64,000 nucleotides of DNA from CAVZCC01 sp963773765 (GTDB lineage: Bacteria; Actinomycetota; Acidimicrobiia; Acidimicrobiales; Microtrichaceae): assembly GCA_963773765.1 (NCBI GenBank), contig CAVZCC010000010.1, positions 6,233-70,232 of the forward strand, read 5' to 3'. Of the stretch, positions 8,905 through 17,814 are shown in pieces. The position numbers and the translations under genes were made by a program. Numbering within the stretch: the first letter of the stretch is position 1; each line of letters starts with the position of its first letter. The notes under the pieces are model-generated. The model did not search any database. It was given only the letters and a program-made list of their open reading frames with translations, and was not told where the DNA came from.

Positions 8905-10206
8905 ATGCCCGCCCGCAGGGTCGACTCGCCAGCCGAAGCCGCGTCCTTCATCAACCCCGCCGACTCGGTGGCCATCGGGCTCGGCCCGGCCCACCCCGTC
9001 GGCCTGCTCCACGCCCTGGGCGAGCGGGACGACTGGGTCGACCTGCAGCTCTTCGGTGCGCTCCTCACCGACCTCTACTCCATCTTCACCAAGCCCGGCG
9101 TGCACTACCGCAGCGGGTTCTTCGGCCCGGCCGAGCGGTTCCTGCGCGACAGCGGTGGCGACATCGAGTACGTGCCGGCCGACTTCCGCCGCTTCGGACC
9201 CATCGTCGAGGCCCTGGCCCCCCGGGTGATGGCCACCGCCTGCGCCCCGCCCGACGCGGACGGCTACTGCAGCATGTCCCTGCACGCAGGCGCGACCATC
9301 GACGAGCTCCACCGCTGCGGCAACGACCCCGACCGGGTGCTGATCGTGGAGTACAACGAGAACTACCCCCGCACCTACGGCCTGCCCCCCGACCACATGC
9401 ACCGGCTCCACCTGAACGAGATCGACGTGCTGGTGGAGACCGATGCCACGCCGATCAACCTGGCGGACGCCGCGCCCAGCGACGCCGACCGGGCCATCGC
9501 CGAGCACGCCCGCCGCTACATCCACGACGGCTCCACGCTGCAGACGGGCATCGGGGCCATCCCGTCGCTCATCGCCACCCTGCTGGCCGAGGGACCCGGC
9601 GGCGGCTACGGCGTCCACTCCGAGATGTTCACCACCGGGCTGATGAAGCTGCACCAGGCCGGCAAGATCACCAACAGCCACAAGGGCGAGTTCGACGGGT
9701 TCTCGGTGACCACCTTCGCGGCCGGCACGCCGGAGCTCTACACCTGGCTCGACGAGAACGACGCGGTCCGGTTCCTGCCCGTCAACATCGTCAACGATGC
9801 CCGGTACATCGCCAGGAACCACGACTTCGTGTCCATCAACGGTGCCACCGCGGTCGACCTCTACGGCCAGGTGGCGGCGGACACCATCGGCGGGCGCCAG
9901 CACTCCGGCACCGGCGGGCACGAGGACTTCCTGGCCGGCGCCGGCCTGGAGCTGGACGACCGGTCACTGCTGTGCCTCCGGTCCAGCACGGTGCAGAGCG
10001 AGGGCCGCGTGTCGCGCATCGTGGGGAACCTGGCCCCGCAGATGCTGGTCACCACACCCCGCCACCAGATCGACGTCGTCATCACCGAGTTCGGTGCCGC
10101 CGAGCTGAAGGGCCGCACCGTCCGGGAGCGGGCCGAGCTGCTCATCGACGTCGCGCACCCCGACTTCCGCGACGAGCTGCGTGACGCCGCCACCCGCATG
10201 GGCTGA
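8905..10206 (+). CDS. Acetyl-CoA hydrolase/transferase family (4-hydroxybutyrate CoA-transferase-like)
   Basis: Moves CoA between acyl groups through a glutamyl-CoA thioester (family I CoA-transferases). It is 433 residues from ATG 8905, with AAGGAG upstream. The catalytic glutamate is E240 in the motif GVHSEMFTTGL. Other family landmarks are the early GLGPAHP segment, LQTGIGAIP before the glutamate, and SGTGGHEDF and GRVSRIVGNL in the C-terminal half. The closest recognisable group is 4-hydroxybutyrate CoA-transferase/acetyl-CoA hydrolase. It is transcribed divergently from the acyl-CoA synthetase and probably works on the same kind of substrate (inference). Confidence 0.9.
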   Translation: MPARRVDSPAEAASFINPADSVAIGLGPAHPVGLLHALGERDDWVDLQLFGALLTDLYSIFTKPGVHYRSGFFGPAERFLRDSGGDIEYVPADFRRFGPIVEALAPRVMATACAPPDADGYCSMSLHAGATIDELHRCGNDPDRVLIVEYNENYPRTYGLPPDHMHRLHLNEIDVLVETDATPINLADAAPSDADRAIAEHARRYIHDGSTLQTGIGAIPSLIATLLAEGPGGGYGVHSEMFTTGLMKLHQAGKITNSHKGEFDGFSVTTFAAGTPELYTWLDENDAVRFLPVNIVNDARYIARNHDFVSINGATAVDLYGQVAADTIGGRQHSGTGGHEDFLAGAGLELDDRSLLCLRSSTVQSEGRVSRIVGNLAPQMLVTTPRHQIDVVITEFGAAELKGRTVRERAELLIDVAHPDFRDELRDAATRMG

Positions 10207-10239
10207 GCCCGTCAGGACCCAGCGTTCACGACGCTGTCC

Positions 10240-10935
10240 CTACGACACCTTGCAGGGTGAGACGTCGAGCACGGCGGTGGGAACCCCCGCAGCCGTGGGG
10301 TCGTTGCACACCGTGGTGAGCTGCGCCTCGTCCACCCTCGTCCACGACCCGGCCGAGGACTTCAGCAGGTACGCGGCCTCGACCTGTGCCTCGCCGGTGC
10401 CCTCCAGGTCGGAACCGGCGGCCCAGCCGTTGCCACAGACGTAGCTCTCCACCGTGGCGGGGGCCAGGGCCTCGCCGACGGCGGCGGCGGTGCACCGGGC
10501 GGCGCCCGGCGCGGTGGTGCTGGTGGAGGAGGAGGCGGCGCTGGTGGTGGTCGACCCGGTGCCGCCACACACCTTGGTGTCCGACCCGGCGGCCTCCTTC
10601 AGCCTGGCCTCGGTCTGGGGGCCGAGCTCACCGTCCACGGTGATGCCGGCCGCCTGCTGGAACGACACGATGGCCGCGTCGGTCTCGGGGCCGATCTCGC
10701 CGTCCTCGGCACCGGCGTAACAGCCGACGGCACGGAGCTCGGCCTGGATCGTGCGGTCGAACAGCACCCGCTCCGCCGCGGACGCACCGGACGCCGCCGT
10801 GGTGGTGGTGGCCTCCTCGGCCGTGGTGGTCGTGGTGGAGGACGAGTCGTCGCTCGAGCACGCCCCCAGGAGCAGGGTCGCACCGCAGGCGACGGCGGCG
10901 GCCAGGGATCGTGCAGGTCGGGACGATGGGCGCAT
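10240..10935 (-). CDS. Lipoprotein with peptidoglycan-binding domain
   Basis: A 231-residue exported protein. The N-terminus has a signal with lipobox LLGAC, followed by a Ser/Thr-rich linker. A peptidoglycan_binding_1-like segment follows at about residues 58-112 (IQAELRAVGCYAG, IGPETDAAIVSFQQAAGI, LGPQTEARL). After a second Ser/Thr linker, the C-terminal domain has four cysteines and resembles small DUF4333-like domains only vaguely. Start ATG 10935 is supported by a TAGGCT -10 element six bases upstream (leaderless). Likely anchored on the outer face of the membrane and bound to the wall. The gene ends 33 bases from the end of the CoA-transferase gene. Confidence 0.8.
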   Translation of the reverse strand: MRPSSRPARSLAAAVACGATLLLGACSSDDSSSTTTTTAEEATTTTAASGASAAERVLFDRTIQAELRAVGCYAGAEDGEIGPETDAAIVSFQQAAGITVDGELGPQTEARLKEAAGSDTKVCGGTGSTTTSAASSSTSTTAPGAARCTAAAVGEALAPATVESYVCGNGWAAGSDLEGTGEAQVEAAYLLKSSAGSWTRVDEAQLTTVCNDPTAAGVPTAVLDVSPCKVS

Positions 10936-10941
10936 CCGCCC

Positions 10942-10947
10942 AGCCTA
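10942..10947 (-). promoter_or_regulatory. Leaderless -10 element TAGGCT for the lipoprotein gene
   Basis: TAGGCT lies 6 bases before the ATG at 10935, so transcription would start at or next to the start codon. It matches the TANNNT pattern seen at many starts in this window. Confidence 0.55.
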
Positions 10948-10995
10948 CGGAGCACCGGGACCGGACCGGCGCACCGGTGCCCCCGTCGGGAACCC

Positions 10996-13900
10996 TCAGG
11001 CGCGGGGCACCGCGGCGGCCAGCGCGGCCGGATCCTCATGACGGGGATCGAACCACCGCAGCCACACCGCCACCCGGTGCCGGCCGGGTCGCACCAGGTA
11101 CCGGTCCAGCGTGTCGGGTCCGCACGACCCGGTGCCCAGCCCCCGTTGCGCCGCGTCCAACGACAGGTGGGTCAGCGCGGCGTCGGTGGACAGCTCGGCG
11201 GCGTGGTCGGCGGCGTACAGCTCGTCGTCGCCGTGGTGGCGGGCGGAGAAGCCCAGGTGGCCGTCGGCGACGACCACCAGCCCCGCCGTCCGGCCGTCCC
11301 GCAGGGCCAGCCAGCGCAACCCACCGTGCTGGCCGTGCTCCTGGGGGAAGGCGAACGGGACGTACTGGTCGGTCACGGTGGACCGCCACCTCCCCACCGT
11401 CACCGAGGCCCGGCGGTCCGGGTACGACTCGTGCGGGCCCGTCGCCGAACCACTCCAGGTCCTCGAAGGTGCCGGGCAGCGCGGTGGTGATCCCCACCCG
11501 GGGCACGTCGGCCAGGCCCGGCGGCAGGGTGATGGTCATCGACAGGTGGGTCCAGCCACCGGGGCCGTCCTCCACCAGACGGGTGCGGACCGGGACGGGG
11601 GCTGCGGAACCGGCGGGGACGAGCATCCCGGCCGAGGTCATGGTGGTGCTGCCGTCGGCGGAGCGGCGGGTGCGCTGCGGTCCCGGCTCCCATCGGCAGC
11701 GGTCGATCCCCTGCCCGGACCAGGTGGCCAGCCGCGGCGACCAGTCCCGCATCCAGCCGACCTGGATGGCGTCGTTGTCGGTCAGGGCCCGGAACACCGT
11801 GGGGGTCCACACCAGCTCCACCGGCACCGCGGCCACCGGCCCGGTCACCGTCCGGGCGGTCACCGGGTGCGGCTGGCCGGGCGGAACGGGCACCTCGAAC
11901 TGGTCCTGGCCGACCAGGTGCCCCGCCGGCGCCCACGGCGTACGGCCCCGCTGCTCCCACCGCAGGCGCAGGTGCGCCTCCCGGGCCCCGTCCAGGAGGC
12001 GACGGAGGAACGGGATCCGGGCGGCCACCGTCCGGCGGGGGGCCACGGGGGCGACGTCCAGCACGCCGGTGTCGACGACCGCGCCGTCCACCTCCAGGCT
12101 CCACCGGCACCGCAGGTCCGAGGTGTCGGTGAACCACCGGTGGTTGGTCAGGCGGACCCGGCCGCGGGACGCGTCCACCACCTCGGCCCGGACCGGTCGG
12201 CCGACGTGGCGGACCTCCTCCATGGCCGGATGGGGGACGCGGTCCGCGGACACCAGGCCGTCGCAGATGAAGTTGCCGTCGTTGGGCCGGTCGCCGAAGT
12301 CCCCGCCGTAGCCCCAGTCGCCGGGGACGTCGCTGCGGGGGATGCCGTGCTCCAGCCACTCCCAGATGAACCCGCCCTGCAGGCCCGGGGTCCGCTCGAA
12401 CGCCTCCCAGTAGTCCGCCAACGATCCGTTGGAGTTGCCCATGGCGTGGGAGTACTCGCACAGGATGACCGGACGGCGGCGGTCCCCGGCCCAGCGGGCC
12501 CGGTCGACCACGTCGTCGATGGTGGCGTACATGGGGCACACGATGTCGGTCACCGCTGCGTCGGCCCGCAGGTCGTGCATCAGCGGGCCCTCGTAGTGCA
12601 GCGGCCGCGACGGGTCGTAGGCCCGCAGGAAGGCGGCGGCCTCGGCGTGGGGAGGCCCGTCGCCCGACTCGTTGCCGAGGGACCACACGATCACCGACGG
12701 GTGGTGCTTGTCCCGGCGGGCCATGCGCTCCACGCGCTCCACCATGGTCCGGCCGTAGCGGGGGTCGTGGCACAGCGACGCCTGCCGGCCGTGGGACTCC
12801 ACGTTGGCCTCGTCCACCACGTACAGGCCGAGCTCGTCGCACAGATCGGCGAAGTGCTCGTCGTGGGGGTAGTGCGAGGCCCGGACCGCGTTCAGGTTGT
12901 GGGCCTTCATCAACAGCAGGTCGGTGCGGGTCAGCTCCCGGCTGACGGCTCGCCCCCGCTCTGGGTCGTGCTCGTGGTGGTTGACGCCGTGGATCAGGAC
13001 GGGCGCTCCGTTCACCTGGAGCTGGCGGTCGTGCACCTCCACGGACCGGAAGCCGGTGCGCACCGCGCCGACCTCCACCACCGTCCCCGACGGGTCGGAC
13101 AGGGTGACCACCGCCCGGTGGCGGGTGGGTGACTCGGCCGACCACGGCGCGGCGCGGCGGACCTCGATCCGGCCGGAGACCACGCCGGGCCGGACGAACA
13201 CGGCCGACACGAGCTGCGACGCCTCACCGTCCCCGTTCCACACGGGAACGTCCAGCGGCCCGGTCGCGGCCAGGCGCCGGCCGCCCTCGGTCTCCACCTG
13301 GACCTCGACGGTCCAGCCCGGCTCGCGCTGCGCCGGACCGGCGACGGCCACCTCCACGTCCAGGGTGCCGGTCCAGGTCCCGTCGGTCGCGGGCTCCAGG
13401 CCGGGGATGAGCTTGGCATCCTCCAGGTGGGAGGCCGCGGTGGAGTGCAGCGTCACGCTGCGCTGGAGGCCGCCGTGCCACCACTGGTCCTGGTCCTCCA
13501 CCCACGTCTGGGCCGACCACTTGATGACCACCAGGACGACGGTGGAACGCCGGCCGGGCCGCACGAGGTCGGTGATGTCGAACTCGCTGGGGAGCCGGCT
13601 GTCCGTGGCCAGACCCACCTCCTGCCCGTCCACCAGGACCACCACGACGGACTCCGCCGCGCCGACCCGCAACACGGTCCGGCGGCCGCGCCAGTCCCGG
13701 GGCACGGTGACGGTCCGGCGGTAGACCCCGGTGGGGTTCCGGTCCGGGACCGCGGGCGGATCCAGGTCGAACGGCATGATCACGTTCGTGTACTGGGGCG
13801 CCCCGAAGCCCTGCGTGGTCCAGGCACCGGGCACCGAGATCGTGTCCCACCCGCCGTCCGGCGCCCCACCGGCCGGGGCCGGTCCGACCAGGCCCGGGGT

Positions 13901-14092
13901 GAGGTCCTCCGGGCACGCCAGCATCCGGAAGTCCCACTCGCCGTCGAGCGACCGCCACCACGGCGACGCCGCGGGGTCGTGGGTGCGGGCACCGTCGCGG
14001 TCCGGGTACGGGACGAGGGGTGTGCGCATCGGCAGGCGGCCCACCCCCGTCACCTCGGGATCGAGCCAGGGCCGCGTTCCATCGAAGAGCAC
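10996..14092 (-). pseudogene. lacZ: Beta-galactosidase, GH2 (LacZ-like), one frameshift
   Basis: About 1,030 residues, close to E. coli LacZ (1,023), and hydrolyses beta-galactosides. The glycoside hydrolase 2 sugar-binding, Ig-like and TIM-barrel domains are followed by the small beta-sandwich domain. The acid/base glutamate is E475 in SLGNESGDG and the nucleophile is E546 in ILCEYSHAMGNSNG. An extra G at about 11,438-11,442 shifts the frame right at the conserved GPHESYPDR motif; removing it restores a continuous protein through to the stop at 10,996. The start is set at GTG 14092 because TAGGGT at 14,100-14,105 would give a leaderless message there; an in-frame GTG at 14101 is the alternative. 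No transporter or regulator lies beside it. Confidence 0.85.
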
Positions 14093-14099
14093 GTCGTGC

Positions 14100-14105
14100 A
14101 CCCTA
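14100..14105 (-). promoter_or_regulatory. Leaderless -10 element TAGGGT for lacZ
   Basis: TAGGGT lies 7 bases before GTG 14092. It overlaps the alternative upstream GTG at 14101, which is why I prefer the downstream start. Confidence 0.45.
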
Positions 14106-14169
14106 GGTCGTTCCGCCGCGCAACGAGTCCGACCACGAGCCGCGCGCCGGCAGGCGGCGACGGACCCGG

Positions 14170-14628
14170 TCAGGCGGTGGTGGACGAGCGCAGGACGCCC
14201 AACGCCTCGTCGGCGTGGACGTCCATGTTCATCTCGGAGCTGATGGCGGCCAGCACCGTGCGGTCGGTGCCGATCACGAACGTGGCCCGCTTGTTCATCA
14301 GCGGCCCCATCCGCTTCACGCCGAACTGCGACGCCACCGCCCGGTCCGGATCCGACAGCAGCGGGTAGCCCAGGGTGTGCTTGGCGTCGAACGCCGCCTG
14401 CTTGGCCACCTTGTCCGCGGAGATGCCCACCCGCTGGGCCCCGACCTCCGCGAACTCGCCGGCCAGGTCCCGGAAGTGACACGACTCCTTGGTGCAGCCG
14501 GTGGTCATGGCCTTGGGGTAGAAGAACAGCACCACGGGTCCCGCCGCCAGCAGCCCGGACAGCGACACCTCGGTCCCGCTCTGGTCCTGCAGCCTGAAGT
14601 CCGGAGCGGTGTCACCGGTGCTGAGCAT
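14170..14628 (-). CDS. bcp: Thioredoxin-dependent peroxiredoxin, Bcp/PrxQ type
   Basis: Reduces hydroperoxides with electrons from thioredoxin. It is 152 residues from ATG 14628 with a GGAGG ribosome site. The peroxidatic cysteine C45 sits in TTGCTKE and a second cysteine, C50, gives the C-x4-C arrangement characteristic of BCP/PrxQ atypical 2-Cys enzymes. The upstream PxxxTxxC context (YPKAMTTGC) is intact. It lies 89 bases behind the phosphatase gene on the same strand and may be the last gene of the sigma/B12-regulator cluster. That would link the cluster to oxidative or photo-oxidative stress (inference). Confidence 0.92.
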   Translation of the reverse strand: MLSTGDTAPDFRLQDQSGTEVSLSGLLAAGPVVLFFYPKAMTTGCTKESCHFRDLAGEFAEVGAQRVGISADKVAKQAAFDAKHTLGYPLLSDPDRAVASQFGVKRMGPLMNKRATFVIGTDRTVLAAISSEMNMDVHADEALGVLRSSTTA

Positions 14629-14717
14629 TGCTGTCCTCCGTGGGATCGACGTCGGGCCGTCAAACGCGGCGGTCGGGCCCGGTATTCCGCACCCGCGCCC
14701 CCGGGCGGCGCCGCGGT

Positions 14718-15461
14718 TCAGTCCGCCAGCAGCCGCGACCGCAACCGGGACACCACGGTGGCGTCCAACCCCGCCCCGGCCAGGTAGCCCGCCACGCCGC
14801 CGTGCTCGGCCTCCAGCCACCCCAGGGTGGCCGCCATGGTGGCGGGCCGCGCCGACCACACGCCCTCGAACAGGTCCACGTCGGCCACCTGCCCCGCCGG
14901 CGAGCCGTAGGCCCACAACCACGCCACCTGCACCGCCCCGGCCCGGGCGGAGCGGGCGTAGTCCTCCACGATCACCTCGGCGTCCGCCCCCAGCGCGCCC
15001 AGGAGCAGCGCGGTCAGCAATCCGGTCCGGTCCTTGCCCACCGCGCAGTGGTACGCCACACCACCGGGGGCGTCCGCGATCCGCTCCAGCGCAGCGGCGA
15101 ACCGCGGGGCGAACGACCCCAGGATCTCCCGGTAGCGATGGGCCAGCTGGTCCCCGGGCGCCAGGGTGTCGTGGTCCCAGCGGTAGGCAGGATCCAGCAC
15201 CGGGAGGTGCTCCACCTCGATGCCGGCACCGTCGAACACGCCCTCGTGGTCGCGCTCGGTGTCGTCGCGCAGGTCCAGCACCAGCCGGATGCCGTGGTGG
15301 TGCAGGCCCGTCACCGACGCCGTGCCGCACCGGTGCAACGCGTCGGCCCGCACCACGACGCCGGGCCGGACACGCCCGCCGGCAACCGGGGTGCCGCCCA
15401 GGTCACGGACGTTGAAGATCCCGTCGCGGGCCAGGACGGGACGGAGTGCGGTGGTGGGCAT
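14718..15461 (-). CDS. Tyrosine-protein phosphatase, DSP-like (Y_phosphatase3)
   Basis: A 247-residue phosphatase of the PtpB/LipA-like group. The P-loop CX5R is HCAVGKDRTG, with nucleophile C139 and R145. The N-terminal NVRDLGG motif and LVLDLRDDTE are standard for this family. Actinobacterial relatives dephosphorylate phosphotyrosine or phosphoinositides; the substrate here is unknown. It starts at ATG 15461, only 41 bases from the end of the H1-tailed protein gene, so they are probably co-transcribed with the sigma factor and B12-binding regulator. Confidence 0.9.
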   Translation of the reverse strand: MPTTALRPVLARDGIFNVRDLGGTPVAGGRVRPGVVVRADALHRCGTASVTGLHHHGIRLVLDLRDDTERDHEGVFDGAGIEVEHLPVLDPAYRWDHDTLAPGDQLAHRYREILGSFAPRFAAALERIADAPGGVAYHCAVGKDRTGLLTALLLGALGADAEVIVEDYARSARAGAVQVAWLWAYGSPAGQVADVDLFEGVWSARPATMAATLGWLEAEHGGVAGYLAGAGLDATVVSRLRSRLLAD

Positions 15462-15502
15462 CGGCGGCAGCGACGCAGGCGGCGACAGGGACGACGACGG
15501 GC

Positions 15503-16951
15503 TCAGTCCAGGGCCAGCGCGATGCCGGCACCCTCGGCGGTGACCCGCAGGTCGTCGACCCGCACCGGCAACGTGTCGTCCGAACCGGGGACGATCGGTA
15601 CCGCCACCGTGGCCGGGAACCGGAACCGCAGCGGGGCCAGCGCCAGCAGGCCGCCGACCCGGCGGCTGATGTCGTTGAACACCGACGGCAGGAAGCTTGG
15701 CAGCTCCACCCACGCCGCCTGCACGGTCAGTTCGAGCCGGCCGCGGACCAGCCGGGGCCGGACCTCGGTGCGGACCGCGCCCCGCAGGTCGGGGAAGCGC
15801 TCGGACAGCAGACGGGTCTGGCGCAGCGTGCCGCCCACCTGCTGCTCGCCCAGGTCCACCTCCAGCTCGAACGGGAGCGGGAGGTCCCCGATGGCCCGCT
15901 CCAGCAACTGGTGGGCCAGGCGGTCCACGCCGGAACTGGCCAGGCCCACACCCAGCCGCTTGCCGCTGATGGGGACGGGCACGGCCCGTCCCACCACGCC
16001 GTCATGGGCCCGCAGCCCGAAGGTCAGCACGCCGGATGACACCCGGGCGTCGGCCCGGCCGTGGTCCACCCCCAGGTCGTGCAGCAGGATCCCGATGTCG
16101 GGGCCCAGGTCCATGCCGACCGAGCCGACGTGTTCGCCCAACGAGGCGAAGAGCCCGTCGCCCATGGTCCCGAACATCATCCCCGTCATCTGGGTGATGC
16201 CGGTCCACACCATGGGGTCCACCCCGGCCGGCACCGGGGCCGAGGCGTCCACCGTGAGCGACACCAGCTCGGCGCGGGACAGGTCCAGCCCGACCGACAC
16301 CGTGTGGTCGTCGCGCAGCTCCAGGTACGGCTCGACCAGCGCCTCCACCCGGACCGGGATCGGCGCGGGTGGGGCGGGCATGGCCATCGGGGCCGACTCC
16401 AGGACGTCGCCCTCGTAGTCGATGGACCGCACCGACACGTCACCGTCGGCGGTGATGACCACCCGGGCCCGGCCGCCGTCGTCGCCCCGCAGCTCGAAGC
16501 TGCCGCCGGTGATGGTGAGCGCCAGGCGCAGCTGCACCTCGCCCATGGCGGGGAGGTTGATGTGCTGCTCCAACGGTGCGAGCTCCACGCCCTCGCCGAC
16601 CGCGAACAGGACCAGGTCGTTCAGGAGGTCCTGGGTGACCGATGCGCACAGCGCCCACGTCCGGGATCCGCCGGGACGTGGTGGCGCCGGTGGGTCCCCT
16701 GCGGACCCGTCGACGTCGATCCGCGTCACGGTGGCCGGCGGCCGGCTTCCCGTGACCGACGTGGTCCGCCCGGCCGACGGCGGCCTGGCAGGCGACCCCT
16801 TGGCTGCCGACCCCTCGGCTGCCGACTTCCGGGCCGCAGGCTTCTTGGCTGCAGGCTTCTTGGTCGCAGGCTTCTTGGTCGCAGGCTTCTTGGCGGCCGT
16901 CTTCCTGGCCGCCGGCTGCCGCCCGGCCTGGGGTGCGCTCTCGTCTGCCAT
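15503..16951 (-). CDS. Hypothetical protein with N-terminal histone-H1-like Lys/Ala/Pro tail
   Basis: A 482-residue protein of unknown function. Residues about 10-55 are a low-complexity basic tail built from AAKKPA/ATKKPA units, like the tails of histone H1 and HU-type actinobacterial proteins, so it may bind nucleic acid or polyphosphate. The rest is a long beta-rich region with repeating amphipathic strands (LRLALTITGGSFELRG, RVEALVEPYLELRDDHTVSVG, LELTVQAAWVEL). It resembles tubular lipid-binding folds only in style; I cannot assign it. It starts 10 bases after the B12-binding regulator gene ends, which indicates an operon. Nothing is truncated. Confidence 0.75.
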   Translation of the reverse strand: MADESAPQAGRQPAARKTAAKKPATKKPATKKPAAKKPAARKSAAEGSAAKGSPARPPSAGRTTSVTGSRPPATVTRIDVDGSAGDPPAPPRPGGSRTWALCASVTQDLLNDLVLFAVGEGVELAPLEQHINLPAMGEVQLRLALTITGGSFELRGDDGGRARVVITADGDVSVRSIDYEGDVLESAPMAMPAPPAPIPVRVEALVEPYLELRDDHTVSVGLDLSRAELVSLTVDASAPVPAGVDPMVWTGITQMTGMMFGTMGDGLFASLGEHVGSVGMDLGPDIGILLHDLGVDHGRADARVSSGVLTFGLRAHDGVVGRAVPVPISGKRLGVGLASSGVDRLAHQLLERAIGDLPLPFELEVDLGEQQVGGTLRQTRLLSERFPDLRGAVRTEVRPRLVRGRLELTVQAAWVELPSFLPSVFNDISRRVGGLLALAPLRFRFPATVAVPIVPGSDDTLPVRVDDLRVTAEGAGIALALD

Positions 16952-16961
16952 CACCTGAGGT

Positions 16962-17813
16962 CTAGCCCAACCGCTCCCGGGCCAGTGACCCGAACAGGTC
17001 CAGCACGGCCTCCGGGGTCCCGGCCCAGGCGTCCGACCCCAGCCGGTGTGCCGCCTCCCCGTCGGGGACGGCGCCACCACCGACCAGCACCGCTGCGTCG
17101 GGAACGGCGTCCCGCAGCGCCCGCACGGTGCCCGGGACACCGTCGACGGCGTCGGGGGCCGTGACCGACACCGCCACGGCCACCAGCCGGTCCGCCTCGA
17201 CCGCGGCGTCCACGAAGGACTGGTCCGGTGTGTCCGCGCCCAGGTCGACCACGTCGAAGCCGGCCCCGCGCAGCAGGTCGGACAGGATGGCGGAGGGCAG
17301 CGCGTGGCGGTCCCCGGCCGGGGCGCCCAGCACCACCGTCCCCCGGCGACGCCCGGGCCGGGCGAACCGGGGTCCGAGCCGGGCGACGATCCGGGCCGCG
17401 ACGGTGGAGGCCCGGTGCTCATCGGCGATGGTGAGCACGCCTGCCGCCCACCGTTCGCCGATCGACCGCATGGCCGGTGCCAGCACCGCGGTCAGGACCG
17501 TCGCGGGGTCCGTCCCCGCCGCCAGCGCCTCGTCCACCACGCCCCAGGCCCCGGCCTCGTCGCCGGCCACGAGCCGCGCCTCCAGGCGGGCGGCCCGCGC
17601 CGCGGGGGTGGTGCGCCGGCCCCGTGGCGCGGCGTCGGAGGGACGCAGCGCATCCAGGTCGGCGGTGCGCACCCGCCACTCGTCACCGGACTTGTGGGCG
17701 GCCAGGCGGCCGCTGCGGACGTAGCGGTAGGCCGTCATGTAGTGCACGCCCAGCCGGTCGGCCGCCTCCCGCAGTCCGACGGTGGCGTTCCGGTCGACGG
17801 CGGCGGCCGGCAC
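16962..17813 (-). CDS. CarH/LitR-like B12-binding transcriptional regulator
   Basis: A 283-residue regulator. Residues about 10-58 form a MerR/excisionase-type helix-turn-helix (GLREAADRLGVHYMTAYRYVRSG). A helical cap with the light-sensor motif W122-x9-E132-H133 follows. The Rossmann-like cobalamin domain carries D168-R-H170 in place of the usual DxHxxG/ExHxxG, keeping the histidine that ligates cobalt. Known CarH and LitR proteins bind adenosylcobalamin in the dark, repress DNA, and fall apart in light. The motif set predicts the same here. The start GTG is 1 base after the sigma factor stop, so the two are translationally coupled. The Gly of DxHxxG is a Pro, which is unusual. Confidence 0.85.
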   Translation of the reverse strand: MPAAAVDRNATVGLREAADRLGVHYMTAYRYVRSGRLAAHKSGDEWRVRTADLDALRPSDAAPRGRRTTPAARAARLEARLVAGDEAGAWGVVDEALAAGTDPATVLTAVLAPAMRSIGERWAAGVLTIADEHRASTVAARIVARLGPRFARPGRRRGTVVLGAPAGDRHALPSAILSDLLRGAGFDVVDLGADTPDQSFVDAAVEADRLVAVAVSVTAPDAVDGVPGTVRALRDAVPDAAVLVGGGAVPDGEAAHRLGSDAWAGTPEAVLDLFGSLARERLG

Positions 17814-17814
17814 G

